Shown in pieces: positions 12,370 through 13,328 of a DNA stretch of 13,328 nucleotides. Origin of the DNA: Pseudomonadota bacterium (GTDB taxonomy: Bacteria; Desulfobacterota; Desulfovibrionia; Desulfovibrionales; Desulfovibrionaceae); contig JAEWPX010000131.1 of assembly GCA_023399375.1 (NCBI GenBank), forward strand, positions 1-13,328, read 5' to 3'. The stretch's first letter is position 1; every line of letters starts with the position of its first letter. The position numbers were made by a program, and so were the translations under genes. The notes under the pieces are model-generated. The model had not been told where the DNA came from. It ran no database searches and saw nothing but the letters and a program-made list of their open reading frames with translations.

Positions 12370-13328
12370 TTAATAGATATATTTATAATACAGTATTTTC
12401 GGCACGATCCCCAGCTTGAAGCCCAGGTGGATGGGGCCGCGCAGGGCGCGCATGTAGGGGTAGAGCGTGGGGTAGTCCTGAAACGAGCGCACGGGCGTGG
12501 CCATGATCGCGTCGAAGTCGGCCATGGTCAGGTCGAGCTTTTCCATGGTGTATTCGACGATGTCCATGTTGAGCGGGTAGGGCTCGTCGCGCAGGATGCG
12601 CAGGGCCTCCTCGCGCGTCATGCGGCCCGAGCGGATGCGCGCCGAAAAGGACAGCTTGCGCTTGTCGATGCCGAACTTCTTCGGCAGCAGGAAGGACTGG
12701 AAGAATTTCGTATAAAGCGACTCGTGGTGGTGGCCGCCGTAGTCCTCCCAGCCCGTTTCCCGGGCCAGTTCCTCGCCGGCCGCCTTTTTGTCGTAGTCGA
12801 AGTAGTTGAGGAAGGGCGACACATGGATGCGGCGCAGTGCCATGTAATAGAAAAGCGCGGGCAGCGACAGCACCGGCACGCTGGTTTTGGACGAGCCGGA
12901 AAAGCGCTTGTGCACGCTTTTGATGTACGTGCCCTCGAAATAGGTCCAGCTCTTGGGCACGATGCCTTCGGTGCGGAAGGAATGGCCGATGAGGATGTCG
13001 CGCACGCCCTCGGCCGCGGCCGAGCGGTGCAGCACGGCGTGGATGGCCATGTCCGTCGGGATCTCGGCGTCGGAGACCGAGGCCTTCAGAAAGGAGATCT
13101 GCAGCTTCTTGAAATCTTCCCAATCGAGCACGTGGGTGTACAGGTCCACGCCCAGGCGGTTGGTGGCGTTTTCGATGTTGCGCACCGCGATTTCGGAGTT
13201 CCAGCCGTTGTCGCAGTGCACGGCCAGGGGCCTAAGCCCCAGTTTGACGGCCTGGTAGAGCGTGTAGGTGGAATCCACCCCGCCGCTGACCCCGACCACG
13301 CAGTCGTAGTCCTTGCCCCGGCCCCGGG
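12370..13328 (-). CDS. N-acetyl sugar amidotransferase (WbpG/PseA-like), 5' truncated by window edge
   Basis: 318 residues visible; the frame stays open to the right edge, where GKDYDCVVGVSGGVDSTY shows that the true start lies outside. SGGVDS is the PP-loop of N-type ATP pyrophosphatases, which adenylate a carbonyl for attack by ammonia. The stretch AVHCDNGWNSEIAVRNIENATNRLGVDLYTHVLDW and the segments DILIGHSFRTEGIVP and GWEDYGGHHHESLYTKFFQSFLLP are as in WbpG/PseA proteins. These convert an N-acetyl group to an acetamidino group using ammonia from HisH/HisF, both encoded next. Histidines and cysteines of the N-terminal metal site, if present, would be outside the window. The last codons (YYKYIY then TAA) are strikingly AT-rich compared with the rest. 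The substrate could be a nonulosonic acid or a UDP-linked diacetamido sugar. Confidence 0.9.
   Translation of the reverse strand, partial: RGRGKDYDCVVGVSGGVDSTYTLYQAVKLGLRPLAVHCDNGWNSEIAVRNIENATNRLGVDLYTHVLDWEDFKKLQISFLKASVSDAEIPTDMAIHAVLHRSAAAEGVRDILIGHSFRTEGIVPKSWTYFEGTYIKSVHKRFSGSSKTSVPVLSLPALFYYMALRRIHVSPFLNYFDYDKKAAGEELARETGWEDYGGHHHESLYTKFFQSFLLPKKFGIDKRKLSFSARIRSGRMTREEALRILRDEPYPLNMDIVEYTMEKLDLTMADFDAIMATPVRSFQDYPTLYPYMRALRGPIHLGFKLGIVPKILYYKYIY

Noticed and set aside
11765..12373. Plus-strand open frame opposite hisH (202 codons)
   Set aside because: Antisense shadow of a convincing HisH with all catalytic residues in place.

Overview
The window is GC-rich, roughly two thirds G+C by eye, with tightly packed genes and abrupt AT-rich patches at several gene boundaries. 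Gene content and codon use look like a Desulfovibrio-type sulfate reducer (Desulfovibrionaceae). That assignment is an inference from general resemblance and not a marker gene. Nothing seen decides between chromosome and plasmid, but the left end (a ParA ATPase followed by a winged-helix protein) is plasmid- or partition-like, and the rest is a surface-polysaccharide locus.

Layout. 1-530 (+): 3' part of a ParA-family ATPase. 548-1999 (+): a winged-helix DNA-binding protein whose gene carries a long array of 12-bp-periodic TCGG/CCGAC repeats, an 18-bp perfect palindrome and a purine/pyrimidine hairpin. 2174-3991 (-) and 4383-6494 (-): two large polytopic GT-C-type membrane glycosyltransferases, each with a soluble C-terminal extension. 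6611-7348 (+): CMP-nonulosonate-type cytidylyltransferase. 7471-13328 (-): an apparent operon read right to left, in the order sugar amidotransferase (WbpG/PseA-like, 5' end outside the window), HisH-like glutaminase, HisF-like ammonia-using subunit, RHH antitoxin, RelE/ParE toxin, AsnB, DUF354 protein.

How the genes fit together. The WbpG-like enzyme, HisH and HisF are the known trio that installs an acetamidino group on an N-acetylated sugar. HisF has lost the first catalytic aspartate of histidine-pathway HisF (Leu at position 11) but keeps Asp130, which supports a sugar-modifying role. AsnB could amidate a sugar acid or precursor. The cytidylyltransferase could activate a nonulosonic acid with CTP, and the two GT-C proteins could transfer lipid-linked sugars outside the cytoplasmic membrane. 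Together these suggest an amidinated, possibly nonulosonic-acid-containing surface glycan. The toxin-antitoxin pair interrupts this operon in the same orientation and carries its own recognisable promoter and ribosome binding site.

The most unusual sequence is in the ParA partner gene. A strict 12-bp periodicity runs from about 683 to 1089, its strand polarity flips at a perfect palindrome, and a large hairpin follows. This could be an intragenic origin or centromere, or it could be only a low-complexity protein linker.
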